Shown: positions 8,525-19,330, counted from the first letter of the stretch. The stretch is DNA of 64,000 nucleotides from Candidatus Oscillibacter pullicola (GCA_019118935.1 DWXY01000124.1:36329-100328); one strand, 5' to 3'. Program-made: numbers and translations. The notes: generated from the letters alone by a model not told the origin.

Positions 8525-9880
8525 TTATTTTTTTTGCGATTTGATGAAATCCGCCAGCCGGTCCGCCACCGCCTGGGCGATCTGCGTGGTTTTGGCCTCC
8601 ACCATCACCCGGATCAGGGCCTCCGTGCCGGAGGGGCGCACCAGCACCCGGCCCGCGCCGGCGAGGGCCTCCTCCTCCCGCTTCACGGCCTCCGCCAGCG
8701 CGGGGGACGCCATGATGGCCTCCTTCACGCCGCCGCTGTGGGGCACCTCCACGTTCACCAGCACCTGAGGGTAGACGGCGCAGCAGCTGACAAGGGAACT
8801 CGCTTTCTCCCCGGACCGGGCCAGCACCTGCAGGAACTGGAGGGCCGTCACCTCGCCGTCGCCGGTGGTCTCCACGTCGGTGAAGATGGTGTGGCCGGAC
8901 TGCTCCCCGCCGATGCGGTAGTCCCGCTCCAGCATCTTCTCCAGCACGTTCCGGTCGCCCACGTCCGTGCAGAGCAGGTCGATGCCGTTGTTCCGGCAGA
9001 ACTCGTGGAGGCCCAGGTTGCTCATCACCGTGGCCACCAGGGCGTTGCCGTTGAGCTTTCCCCGGCGCTTCATGTCCAGGGCGCACACCGCCAGGACCTT
9101 GTCGCCGTCGATGACGCCGCCGGTCTCGTCCACCAGCAGGCAGCGGTCCGCGTCCCCGTCAAAGGCCACGCCGATGTCATAGCCGCCCCGCACCACGGCG
9201 GCGGCCAGGTCTTCCAGGTGGGTGGAGCCGCAGTGGCTGTTGATGTTCACCCCGTCCGGGTCCCGGTGGATGAAGTCCGTCCGGGCCTTGAAGCGGCCGA
9301 ACAGCTCCGGCGCGGTGGCGCTGGCGGCGCCGTTGGCGCAGTCCGCCAGGATCTTCAGCCCCGCCAGATCGGACTCGATGGTGGAGGCCACGAAGTCGAT
9401 ATAGTCCCGCTTCAGCTGGCGCATGCCGTGGTGGCGGCGGCCGATCTCCCCCCGGGTGCGGAGCTTCATGGGCTCCTGGGAGAGGATCTTCTCCTCGATC
9501 CGGGCCTCCACGCTGTCGGAGAGCTTGTAGCCCTGGCCGCTGAAGACCTTGATGCCGTTGTGCTCATAGGGGTTGTGGCTGGCGGAGATCACGATGCCCG
9601 CGTCGGCCTTTTCCTGCACGGTGAGATACGCCACCGCCGGAGTGGGGATGGTGCCCACCGGCTTCACGTCGCTGCCCACGGAGCAGAGCCCCGCCATCAG
9701 CGCGGACTCCAGCATGTCGGAGGAGATGCGGGTGTCCTTGCCGATCACCACGGTGGGGCGGCTGCCCTTGTCCTCCATCAGAACGGTGCCCACGGCCTGT
9801 CCCACGCGGAAGGCCATGTCGGCAGTGAGGTTCTCCCCCACCACGCCGCGGATGCCGTCGGTTCCAAATAGTTTGCCCAT
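8525..9880 (-). CDS. glmM: Phosphoglucosamine mutase
   Basis: MGKLFGTDGIRGVVGENLTADMAFRVGQ...ISASHNPYEHNGIKVF. Confidence 0.95.
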   Translation of the reverse strand: MGKLFGTDGIRGVVGENLTADMAFRVGQAVGTVLMEDKGSRPTVVIGKDTRISSDMLESALMAGLCSVGSDVKPVGTIPTPAVAYLTVQEKADAGIVISASHNPYEHNGIKVFSGQGYKLSDSVEARIEEKILSQEPMKLRTRGEIGRRHHGMRQLKRDYIDFVASTIESDLAGLKILADCANGAASATAPELFGRFKARTDFIHRDPDGVNINSHCGSTHLEDLAAAVVRGGYDIGVAFDGDADRCLLVDETGGVIDGDKVLAVCALDMKRRGKLNGNALVATVMSNLGLHEFCRNNGIDLLCTDVGDRNVLEKMLERDYRIGGEQSGHTIFTDVETTGDGEVTALQFLQVLARSGEKASSLVSCCAVYPQVLVNVEVPHSGGVKEAIMASPALAEAVKREEEALAGAGRVLVRPSGTEALIRVMVEAKTTQIAQAVADRLADFIKSQKK

Positions 9881-9963
9881 TGATATTACCTCGTTTGTTT
9901 TTTATGATGTGACCGTCCCGATGGGACGGGGGATTCAGCCATGCTGATAGCTGGGTCATTCCA

Positions 9964-10613
9964 CCCCCCATTCTCTTTTTGTTCTTGACAAAAAGAGAAC
10001 GGGCCGTGGACGGTCCAAGAGAAAAAATCGCTTTTGGTCGCGCTCCGGCACCTTCGTGCCTCCGCGCTGTACGGGGGTCGGCGTGAGATGGTGCCTGCGG
10101 GTTTGCGAGGGCTTCCCGACGGGCGCGGCGGAGTGCGGTGCAGACTTGAACACTGACTCCCGCGGCGCGGTTCCGACAAAAATCGGGGTGCAAGAACGCA
10201 TTTGACCAGCTCCTCTTTCCGCGCGTTCCGCTTCGCTACGCGCTACCCTGGCGGGCGTGGGGCTTGTACCAAACAAGACAGAAAGCCTTCCGCATCCCCG
10301 TAGGGGCCGATGCCCTCATCGGCCCGCTGCACCGGCTCCCGTCAACCGCCAAGCCAGCGGCAGCGAAAAGAGAAGCAATTCAATGCGACGACCTCCCCGA
10401 CGCCCTCCGCACCATCCACCACGGGACGGCAGTTGCAACCTCGCAGAAGAGCATAGCGTGCCCGAAGGTCAGGCCAAATCGGCGCTTGCACCGATCCGCC
10501 GACCCCCGTCGCGCGCGGAGGGCCACTGCACCGGAGCGCGCCTAAGCGGCCTTTTCTTTTGGACCGTGCACGGCCCGTTTTCTTTTCCGCAAGACGGAAA
10601 AGAAAATGGGGGG
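9964..10613 (-). repeat. Interspersed intergenic repeat family 1, copy A
   Basis: Bounded by ccccccattctcttttt...aaaaagagaacgggccgt and acggcccgttttctttt...aaaagaaaatgggggg; core is the reverse complement of copy B. Confidence 0.9.
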
Positions 10614-10677
10614 TGCATCCCGCTGGACCAGCCCCTTGCGGGAGCAAAGATTCCCGAGGCCGCCGTCCGGCGGCCTT

Positions 10678-10890
10678 TTACAACTCCCGCCGGTCCGACC
10701 GGCCGGCCAGATAATCCAGCGACACGCAGAAGTGGTCTGCCAGGGCAAGCAGACTGTCAAACCCTGGCTTTTGTTTGCCCGTTTCAAACCGCTGATACTG
10801 CCGGTCTGTCATTCCGGCGGCTGCGGCCACCTGCGCTTGGGTCTCGCCGTGCTCTTTGCGGAGTTCCCGCATTCTCTCATAAAACTCCAT
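10678..10890 (-). CDS. XRE-family HTH regulator
   Basis: MEFYERMRELRKEHGETQAQVAAAAGMTDRQYQRFETGKQKPGFDSLLALADHFCVSLDYLAGR. Confidence 0.9.
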   Translation of the reverse strand: MEFYERMRELRKEHGETQAQVAAAAGMTDRQYQRFETGKQKPGFDSLLALADHFCVSLDYLAGRSDRREL

Positions 10891-10901
10891 ATATGATCTC
10901 C

Positions 10902-10930
10902 TTGACACAACCTAAAGGTCGTGATATATT
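10902..10930 (+). promoter_or_regulatory. Sigma-A-like promoter TTGACA-N17-TATATT
   Basis: ttgaca (10902-10907), 17-nt spacer, tatatt (10925-10930), upstream of the 68-aa ORF. Confidence 0.8.
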
Positions 10931-10931
10931 A

Positions 10932-10965
10932 TTTCTACAAACAACTTTAAAGTTGTTTGTAGAAA
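10932..10965. promoter_or_regulatory. 34-bp perfect palindrome, probable operator/attenuator
   Basis: tttctacaaacaactttaaagttgtttgtagaaa, immediately downstream of the -10 box. Confidence 0.75.
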
Positions 10966-10977
10966 GGAGCATTCGCA

Positions 10978-11184
10978 ATGTCCGACTTCATGCAATGGCT
11001 GTACGCCCACTACATCCGCCCCCAGCTGGACGCCGCCCCATTGGATGGCTACGAGATGCCCCTCTCCCTTCTGGAGGGCGAACTCACTGCCGAGATGGCG
11101 GCGGATTACGAAAAGGCCCGGGAGTTCACCGCCATCCACGCCTTTCTGCTGGGCCTGCGCACCGGCCGGGGCCTGCCCCTGTGA
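10978..11184 (+). CDS. Small hypothetical protein (68 aa), divergent from XRE regulator
   Basis: MSDFMQWLYAHYIRPQLDAAPLDGYEMPLSLLEGELTAEMAADYEKAREFTAIHAFLLGLRTGRGLPL; RBS gaaaggag and good promoter. Confidence 0.75.
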   Translation: MSDFMQWLYAHYIRPQLDAAPLDGYEMPLSLLEGELTAEMAADYEKAREFTAIHAFLLGLRTGRGLPL

Positions 11185-11188
11185 CGCC

Positions 11189-11668
11189 TCAGACGCCCGC
11201 CATCCTGGACAGCTCCGGCAGCCAGGCGCAGAAGGTCTCCAGATACACGCCCCGCAGGGGGTCCTCCCCTGCCTCCGCAGGCGCCGCCAGCGCGCGGGCG
11301 ATCACTTCCTCCGCGTCCGGCCGGGTCACCAGCTCCGCCAGGGCGCCGTTGCCCGCCAGGGCCGCCCGCTTTCCGAACATCCCCTCCAGGTCGCTGGACG
11401 CGTACATGGAGGCGTTGAACGGATAGTCCAGCGCCGTCTCCAGCAGGGCCTCCGACGTCATCCGCTCCGCCAGCCCCGTCGGCAGGCGGCAGGCGTCACG
11501 GCGGGCGTTGGCGGACATCTCCACCCACTCCGGCGTGCCGGGCTGGACGGGAAACTGATAGGGCGCCGCCACGGAACAGGCGGCCCGGCCTGTGACGGCC
11601 CAGACTCCGACGGCCAGCGCCGCCGACAGCGCCAGAAACACGACGCGCTCCGCAAGGGTCCGCTTCAT
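11189..11668 (-). CDS. Hypothetical protein with N-terminal TM/signal segment
   Basis: MKRTLAERVVFLALSAALAVGVWAVTGRAACS... complete ORF. Confidence 0.6.
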   Translation of the reverse strand: MKRTLAERVVFLALSAALAVGVWAVTGRAACSVAAPYQFPVQPGTPEWVEMSANARRDACRLPTGLAERMTSEALLETALDYPFNASMYASSDLEGMFGKRAALAGNGALAELVTRPDAEEVIARALAAPAEAGEDPLRGVYLETFCAWLPELSRMAGV

Positions 11669-11681
11669 GAAAACCGCCTCC

Positions 11682-12746
<1,065 letters not shown>

Positions 12747-12811
12747 GGGTTCACTTCCTCATGTGCTCTAAATGTGCTCTGAAATTCCGGCCGCGGCGGA
12801 ATGCTGGGCGG

Positions 12812-13045
12812 TCAGCCCGCCTGGAACAGGTGCACCGCCAGCCAGGCCAGGCCGAACACGGCGCACAGGCACAGGGCGAACACCGCGCCGCTGCGGTTGC
12901 GCTGCCTCCGCTCTTTTTCCGGCAGGCCGTGGCGCTGCTGGCCCTTGTTGAGCAGGGCCGCGAAGCGGGTGCCGAATATCATAGCCAGAAAGGCCATGGC
13001 CAGCGCGGCCAGGAGCGAAATCACGGATAGGATCTTCATGCTCAC
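12812..13045 (-). CDS. Small membrane protein between ruvA and ruvB
   Basis: MKILSVISLLAALAMAFLAMIFGTRFAALLNKGQQRHGLPEKERRQRNRSGAVFALCLCAVFGLAWLAVHLFQAG. Confidence 0.6.
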   Translation of the reverse strand: MSMKILSVISLLAALAMAFLAMIFGTRFAALLNKGQQRHGLPEKERRQRNRSGAVFALCLCAVFGLAWLAVHLFQAG

Positions 13046-13647
13046 TTCACCATCTTTTTCAGGCTCTGGCGGATGATCTCCTCCAGGGGCAGGTTCTCCA
13101 CGTCCACGCCCTTCAGGGCCTGGGCCACCTCCGCACTGGTGTAGCCCAGCACCGCCAGGGCCTGGGCCGCCTCTGTGGCCTTATTTGTAAAGGCCGGAAC
13201 GCTCACAGCGGCCCCGCCGGAGAAGTCCAGCCCCGTGGCGGCGCTCTCCCGGGCCATCTTGTCCTTCAGCTCCAGGATGATCCGCTGGGCGATCTTCTTG
13301 CCCACGCCCGGCGCCGCCGTCAGGCTCTTCTCGTCCCCGGTGACGATGGCCATGGCCAGGGACTCCGGCGTGGTGGCGGAGAGGATGGCCAGCGCCGCCT
13401 TGGGCCCCACGCCGCTGACGCTGATCAGCAGCTTGAAGCTGTTCAGCTCGTTGGCCGTGGCGAAGCCGTACAGGCCGAAGGCGTTCTCCCCCACGTCCAG
13501 ATAGGTGTAGAGCTTCCCCCGCTGGCCCTTTTTCAGCTGGGCCAGGGTGGTGTTGGTGGTCTTGCAGGCGTAGCCCACGCCGCCGCAGTCGATGACCGCC
13601 AGGTAGGGCAGGATCTCTGCCACGGTGCCGTCTAAATAGTAGAACAT
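13042..13647 (-). CDS. ruvA: Holliday junction helicase subunit RuvA
   Basis: MFYYLDGTVAEILPYLAVIDCGGVGY...GVGKKIAQRIILELKDK. Confidence 0.95.
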   Translation of the reverse strand: MFYYLDGTVAEILPYLAVIDCGGVGYACKTTNTTLAQLKKGQRGKLYTYLDVGENAFGLYGFATANELNSFKLLISVSGVGPKAALAILSATTPESLAMAIVTGDEKSLTAAPGVGKKIAQRIILELKDKMARESAATGLDFSGGAAVSVPAFTNKATEAAQALAVLGYTSAEVAQALKGVDVENLPLEEIIRQSLKKMVK

Positions 13648-13764
13648 GGATGATGACACTTCCTTGGGTGTTCGGAATTTTGCTGTCCGCCGAAGCCGGA
13701 CGCATTGAAATCGTTCCGCCGGCGGCGGAACAGGTCAATCCTCTCCAATCGCATTCCGAATGGC

Positions 13765-14277
13765 TCAGATCGTCTCCTTGACCCCGCTGTCCTGCTGGGG
13801 CAGGCGGGACGTGGCGCTCCGGGCGTGGCACAGGGCCAGGGCCAGGGCGTCCGCCGCGTCGTCGGGCCGGGGGACGGCTTTCAGGTGCAGCAGCCGGCGG
13901 GTCATGTCCATCACCTGGCGCTTTTCCGCCTTGCCGTAGCCCACCACCGCCATCTTCACCTGGGAGGGGGTGTACTCGTGGAGCGGGATCCCGCACTTTT
14001 CCGCCGTGTACAGCAGCACGCCCCGGGCGTGGGCCACGGCGATGCCGGTGGTCAGGTTCGTGTTGAAGAACAGCTCCTCGATGGAGATGACGTCCGGCTT
14101 CAGCTGGCCGATCAGGTCCTCCATGTCGGTGCCGATCTGGTACAGCCGCCGGGAGAGCGGCAGCCCCGCCGGGGTGGTGATGGCGCCGTAGGTCACCATA
14201 TGCACTTGTGCCCGCTCCGCCGTGATGAGGCCGAAGCCGATGGTGGCGTAGCCGGGGTCGATGCCCAGGATCCGCAT
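13765..14277 (-). CDS. ruvC: Crossover junction endodeoxyribonuclease RuvC
   Basis: MRILGIDPGYATIGFGLI...ISIEELFFNTNLTTGIAVAHARGVL...DAADALALALCHA. Confidence 0.95.
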   Translation of the reverse strand: MRILGIDPGYATIGFGLITAERAQVHMVTYGAITTPAGLPLSRRLYQIGTDMEDLIGQLKPDVISIEELFFNTNLTTGIAVAHARGVLLYTAEKCGIPLHEYTPSQVKMAVVGYGKAEKRQVMDMTRRLLHLKAVPRPDDAADALALALCHARSATSRLPQQDSGVKETI

Positions 14278-14412
14278 GGCGCTTTCCCTCCAGTTTACAT
14301 ACTGTAATAGTATAGCAAATTTTCCAGGGAAGCGCAACAGGGAAAACGCGGGGGGCGGTGGGGGCCCCACCGGGGGCTGCTCCCGCAGGGGGCCGTTTCC
14401 ACGGGGGATGCG

Positions 14413-15062
14413 CCCCCCATTCTCTTTTTGGTCTTGCCCAAAAAGAGAACGCGCCGCGCCCGGTGTAAGAGAAAAAGGCGCTTTGACGCGCTCCGGTGCA
14501 GTGGCCCTCCGCGCGCGACGGGGGTCGGCGGATCGGTGCAAGCGCCGATTTGGGCTGGCCTTCGGGCACGCTATCATCTTCTGCGATTCCTGTGACTGCC
14601 GTCCCGTGGCAGATGGTGCCGACCTCGTTGGGGTGGTCGTCGCATCGACTTCCTACTCTTTTCGCTGCCGCTGGCCGCTCCGCGCAGGAGCCGGTGCAAC
14701 GGGCCGATGAGGGCATCAGCCCCTACAGGGAAGCGGAAGGCTTTCGGGCCTGTGTGGTGCACGCTGCCACGATTGCCCGGGTAGCGCGTAGCGAAGCGGA
14801 ACGCGTGGAAAGAGGAGCTGGTCAAATGCGTTCTTGCAACCCCGTTGACCTCCGCACCCGCGCCGCGGGAATCAACTGTCAAGTCCGCACCGCACCACGC
14901 CGCGCCCGTCGGCAAGTCCTCGCAAACCCGCAGGCACCATCTCACACCGACCCCCGTACAGCGCGGAGAGCCACTGCACCGGAGCGCGACTAAAGCGTTT
15001 TTTCTCTTTGGACCGTGCACGGCCCGTTTCTCTTTTGGCAAGACCAAAAGAGAAATGGGGGG
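14413..15062 (+). repeat. Interspersed intergenic repeat family 1, copy B
   Basis: Same terminal hairpins; shared core gggtagcgcgtagcgaagcggaacgcgtggaaagaggagctggtcaaatgcgttcttgca; inverted relative to copy A. Confidence 0.9.
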
Positions 15063-15248
15063 TGCATCTGCCCAGCCATCAGCATGGCTGCCATTCCCGC
15101 GTCCAATGGGACGCACTCCCCCATCCCCCTCCTGCGGGAGCAGGCTCCCCCCGGCCGCCGTCCGGCGGCCAAAAAAGCACCCGCCTTGCGGCGGGCGCTC
15201 CTTCGTTCGATCCGGCCAGGGGTTCCACTCCCCGCACCGGCTATTCTT

Positions 15249-16649
15249 TCACTTAACGGGAATGGTGACAGGCACCTCCGCCTGCGCGGTGCGGGAGAAG
15301 GTGGGGCACAGCCATACCTCGTCATAGGGGTAGTTCTCCAGGGGCAGGATCTCAAAGAAGCGCCCCTCCCCCGCCGCCCGATGGGCGTCAAACGCCTCGT
15401 CGGAAATGGGGCCCTCGATGTAGGGCTCCGTCATGGTGGACCGGCTGTCCATGCTGTACTCGCTGCCCTCCGCGTCATAGTAGGTCATGGAGAACAGCTG
15501 GTGGAAGTGCATCTCCTCTTCCTCCGGGGCGCTGAACTGGACGAGCCAGCCATTCCCGCTCCGCTGCGCACTGTACAGCTCCACACCCTCCGGCAGGCGG
15601 TCCGCCGTGCCGTTGGCCAGGTCCACCCGGATGCGCTCCATGTCCTTATCCAGCCACTTCGCGCCGGTGATGTGGAGGGTCAAATGCGCGCTGTCCGCAA
15701 AGTAGGGGCTCTCCAGCCGGAAGGACTTCATGGCCGGTGTATCCGGGTCCCCGGTGGCGGAGACGCCGCTGGTGATGGTGTCGAACCGTTCCCTGTCCTC
15801 GTTTTCCAGGTAGAAGTCCAGGCCCTCCAGCCAGGCGGTGTTGTCCGGCGCCCCCTCCACGTTCACCCGGACGTGGGTGGGATAGACCTCCACTGTGGTC
15901 ACCGTCAGGGTCTGGCCGTCCAGCTGGAAGGTGCTGTCCACCGGGACGATCTCCCCCTGGGCGGTGTAGGTGGGGTCAAAGTCCAGGTCAAAGGTGAACG
16001 ATGCCAGGATGTCCGGCTCCTCCCGCTCCGGTTCGTCCAGAATGGACCGGGTGGGCGCGGCGGGGCCGTTCTCCGTCCCCGTCTCCCCGGTGACGCCGAA
16101 GGCCATGGTGAAGCCCTCCGGCACGTCGTTGTCCTGGTAGTCCAGGGTGAAGTGCAGCAGCGTTCCCGGCTCCTGCCGGAAGTCCGCCCCCAGCACGGAG
16201 CAGTGCTGTCTGGGGGTGAATTCCGGCATCTCGGCGGAGAGGCTCTCGTACCCCTCTCCCTCCAGGGTGAAGAAGATGTGCACCTGTTTCTGGTCCACGA
16301 TCACGTACTCGATGGTGGCGGTGACGCCGTTGGCCGTCTGGGACTGGCCGATGGGCTGGACGTAGTCGTTCTCCACCGCGGCGGAGAGGCTGGGCGACCA
16401 GGCCACCGCCTGGGCCAGCTCCCGCAGCACCGGCACGTTCCCGCAGGCCCGGGCGAAGGGCGGGAACAGGTTCACCAGCAGCACAAAGGCGGCGAAGCAG
16501 GCCGCGAGACTCCCCGCCGGGACGCCGAAGAGCCGCAGGCGGCGGTCCCGTCTCCGGCGGCGCAGCGCCCGTTCCGCCGTGCCGTCCAGTGCCGGGGGCG
16601 TGGCCTCCAGCTCTTGGAGCAGGGCCTGATATTCCTCGTTTCGGGTCAT
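15249..16649 (-). CDS. DUF4179-like membrane protein (putative anti-sigma partner)
   Basis: MTRNEEYQALLQELEATPPALDGTAERALRRRRRDRRLRLFGVPAGSLAACFAAFVLLVNLFPPFARA...; overlaps the ECF sigma gene. Confidence 0.7.
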   Translation of the reverse strand: MTRNEEYQALLQELEATPPALDGTAERALRRRRRDRRLRLFGVPAGSLAACFAAFVLLVNLFPPFARACGNVPVLRELAQAVAWSPSLSAAVENDYVQPIGQSQTANGVTATIEYVIVDQKQVHIFFTLEGEGYESLSAEMPEFTPRQHCSVLGADFRQEPGTLLHFTLDYQDNDVPEGFTMAFGVTGETGTENGPAAPTRSILDEPEREEPDILASFTFDLDFDPTYTAQGEIVPVDSTFQLDGQTLTVTTVEVYPTHVRVNVEGAPDNTAWLEGLDFYLENEDRERFDTITSGVSATGDPDTPAMKSFRLESPYFADSAHLTLHITGAKWLDKDMERIRVDLANGTADRLPEGVELYSAQRSGNGWLVQFSAPEEEEMHFHQLFSMTYYDAEGSEYSMDSRSTMTEPYIEGPISDEAFDAHRAAGEGRFFEILPLENYPYDEVWLCPTFSRTAQAEVPVTIPVK

Positions 16650-17119
16650 GGGTCTCCCTCCTCTCCCAGTTCCAGGCGCAGCAGCTGCAATGCCCGCCGC
16701 TGGCGGGTGGCCGCGGTGCCCTGGGGAATGTTCAATGCCCGGGCGGTCTCCGCCTGGGTGTATCCCGCGAAGTACCGCAGGATCACCACCGCCCGCAGGT
16801 CCTCCGGCAGGCGGCGGACCGCCTCCTTCAAGGGCAGGGCGTCGTAGGCATCCGGACCGGCGCTCTCCGGCAGGGCCTCCTCCCCCGCCAGGCGCCTGCG
16901 GCGGCGGAGCTCCCGGTGGCACGCGTTCAGCACGATCCGGGTGAGCCAGGTCTCGAAGAACGCCGGCTCTCGCAGCTGCCGCAGCGCCCGCAGGGCCTGA
17001 TAGACGCCCTCGTCCACCGCCTCCAGTGCGTCGGCCTCGCTGCCCAGGTACAGGTACGCCGTCCGGTACAGCCGGGCCCGGAGAGCCTCCGCCCGGCGGG
17101 CGAATTCGTCGTGATCCAT
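16646..17119 (-). CDS. ECF-type RNA polymerase sigma factor
   Basis: MDHDEFARRAEALRARLYRTAYLYLGSEADALEAVDEGVYQALRALRQLREPAFFETWLTRIVLNACHRELRRRRR...ILRYFAGYTQAETARALNIPQGTAATRQRRALQLL. Confidence 0.9.
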   Translation of the reverse strand: MDHDEFARRAEALRARLYRTAYLYLGSEADALEAVDEGVYQALRALRQLREPAFFETWLTRIVLNACHRELRRRRRLAGEEALPESAGPDAYDALPLKEAVRRLPEDLRAVVILRYFAGYTQAETARALNIPQGTAATRQRRALQLLRLELGEEGDP

Positions 17120-17253
17120 GGCGGGCCTCCTTTCTCTTCTCTTCACCTATTTGAGTCCCAGGCAGCCGGTTTTGTTTTCGGCGGCAAAAAAATTTTCACA
17201 GGCTGGCAGAACGCCGCTGCACATTTCCGTGGTCTGCCGTGCGTTTGCACAGC

Positions 17254-17290
17254 AAAAAAGTCCCGGCCAGGGCATGTGCCTGGACGGGAC
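17254..17290 (-). terminator. Intrinsic terminator downstream of xerD
   Basis: Minus strand: gtcccgtccaggcacatgccctggccgggacttttttgct. Confidence 0.7.
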
Positions 17291-17412
17291 ACTTCTGCCC
17301 CTGGCCGCGGTCGGCCGGGGCCGTCTTTGCCGTGCAAAGGCGAGGGGGATCGGCAGAGGCGGGCTCTGCCCGCCGGAGTGTCGGCGGGAGGCGCCGGTGC
17401 CCCCCCTTGGAG

Positions 17413-18300
17413 TTATGCCCGGGGATGGGCTTTCTGATACACATCCTTCAGCTGGTGCTTCACCACATGGGTGTAGATCTGGGTGGAGGAGATGTCCGCA
17501 TGGCCCAGCATCTCCTGGATAGACCGCAGGTCCGCGCCGTTTTCCAGCAGGTGGACGGCAAAGGAGTGGCGCAGGGTGTGGGGCGTGATGTCCTTTTCGA
17601 TCCCCGCCTTCTCCTGATAGTACTTGATGATCTTCCAGAACCCCTGGCGGCTCATGCGCTCGCCGTTCATGTTCACGAACAGGGCCTGCTCGCCGCCGTC
17701 GGCGATCAGCTGGGGCCGGATATCCCGCACATAGTCCTGCAGCGCCTTCACGGCCGTGTGGTACAGGGGGATGATCCGCTCCTTGCCCCGGCTGGCACAC
17801 CGGATGAAGCCCGCGGAGAGATTCAGGTCCTTCAGGTCCAGGGAGATCAGCTCGCTGACCCGGATGCCGGTGGCGTACAGCAGCTCCAGCATGGCGTGAT
17901 CCCGATATCCCTTGGCGTCCACGCACTGGGGCTGCTCCAGAAACAGCTCCACCTCTTTGCTGGTGAGGATCTCCGGATACTTCCGCTCCGCCCGGTCCGC
18001 GCTGATGCTCTTGGCGGGGTTGGCCTTTACGGCGCCGGCGGAGAGCAGGAAGTTGTAAAACGACTTGACGGAGGCCAGGAACCGGGTCACCGAGGCGGCG
18101 GACTTCCCCCGTCCCCGCATCCAGCTCATGTAGTCCTGGATCATCTCTCCGCCGGCCTGCCGCAGCGTGCAGCTCTGGTGCTCCCGCAAATACGCGGAGA
18201 ACTGGGTCACGTCCCGCAGATAGGAGCAGATGGTGTTCTGGGAGGCGTGCCGCTCCTCCGCCAGATAAGTCCCAAAGTCCGCGATGTCGTCTCTTGCCAA
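17413..18300 (-). CDS. xerD: Tyrosine recombinase XerD
   Basis: ELLYATGIRVSELISLDLKDLNL..., TPHTLRHSFAVHLLENGADLRSIQEMLGHADISSTQIYTHV. Confidence 0.93.
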   Translation of the reverse strand: MARDDIADFGTYLAEERHASQNTICSYLRDVTQFSAYLREHQSCTLRQAGGEMIQDYMSWMRGRGKSAASVTRFLASVKSFYNFLLSAGAVKANPAKSISADRAERKYPEILTSKEVELFLEQPQCVDAKGYRDHAMLELLYATGIRVSELISLDLKDLNLSAGFIRCASRGKERIIPLYHTAVKALQDYVRDIRPQLIADGGEQALFVNMNGERMSRQGFWKIIKYYQEKAGIEKDITPHTLRHSFAVHLLENGADLRSIQEMLGHADISSTQIYTHVVKHQLKDVYQKAHPRA

Positions 18301-18328
18301 GGGTGCTCTCCTCCCTCTCTCTTTCTCT

Positions 18329-18964
18329 CTACCCCAGGATGCGCTCCAGCATCAGCCGCAGCAGCACCGGGGACAAAAACAGCTCCGCACACACACCCGC
18401 CAGCAGCGCCAGACAGCAGGCGCCGAACCGGACCCAGCAGGCCTGGCCGTAGACCACGGGGGCAGTCCGCCGTCCTCTCCCAAAGGACACGGCCGCCAGT
18501 CCCGCGGACGTCCCCCAGGAGGACGCCGCCAGCAGGAAATAGCAGGGCATGGTCACCAGGCACCGCAGGCCGAACACCGCCAGGGCCAGCAGCACGCCGT
18601 CCACGCCGAAGGCCGCCGTGAAGCAGCACACGGAAAAGGACAGAAAAAAGCCGTAAGCCGCCGTCACACAGGGCAGCAGCACCACCCCGATGGAGGCGAA
18701 CCCCAGCAGAAATGCAAGCAGCGGATAGCGGAAATAGATCACCAGGGCCGACAGAGCCGTCTGGGCGGTGGGCGCTCCCTCGCCCCCCAGGCGGACGTAG
18801 TCCTCCAGATACCGCCGCAGCTCGTCCCCCGTGGTGTCCGGCACCCGGCCCGACAGGACCTGTCCCAAAAGGACGCCGGCCAGGAAGAACAGCGCCAGCA
18901 GAAGCAGGCGGGGCAGCGTGGGCAGCTGGACCGTGGGCCGCTTCGTCAATGTTCTCGTGTTCAA
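18329..18964 (-). CDS. spoIIM: Stage II sporulation protein M
   Basis: TM-rich; LLLLALFFLAGVLLGQVLSGRVPDTTGDELRRYLEDYV; adjacent to xerD as in other Clostridia. Confidence 0.8.
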   Translation of the reverse strand: MNTRTLTKRPTVQLPTLPRLLLLALFFLAGVLLGQVLSGRVPDTTGDELRRYLEDYVRLGGEGAPTAQTALSALVIYFRYPLLAFLLGFASIGVVLLPCVTAAYGFFLSFSVCCFTAAFGVDGVLLALAVFGLRCLVTMPCYFLLAASSWGTSAGLAAVSFGRGRRTAPVVYGQACWVRFGACCLALLAGVCAELFLSPVLLRLMLERILG

Positions 18965-19330
18965 TCCGCCTCACCTCACCGCATCCTATGCGAGGGCGGG
19001 CGGATTTATGTAGCGGTTGACGTAAGACCTTGCCTTGTTCTAATATAGTTGAATTCGCCGGATTTTGCAAGGAATTTACGGGAATTTTCCGTTTTTTGTG
19101 AGTTATGGCAAAATATTATGTAAACAAAATTATGTTAACTTCGTAAAACCAGGGCAAAGGAGTCCCCTCTCCCGCCCAAAAAAACGACAATATCTTGTAG
19201 ACATAAAAGCGGCGGCGCCCCACATTTGCCGCCGTCGTCCCCCCTGCCGCGGGAGACCTCCCGGCTGTGGCCGCAGTCTCCGCGGCAGGGCTCAGATCTG
19301 TATTTTTGGTGAAATTCACAAGCGGCTTTT

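Noticed and set aside
10257-11426. 389-aa ORF and similar ORFs within repeat copies A-C (e.g. 13181-14716, 21451-22935)
   Set aside because: They run through terminal hairpins and into antisense of real genes, and the frames are not conserved between the repeat copies, so the repeats are treated as non-coding.
17413-18300. Tyrosine recombinase as marker of an integrated element
   Set aside because: Sequence and neighbourhood (spoIIM) fit housekeeping XerD rather than a phage/ICE integrase.
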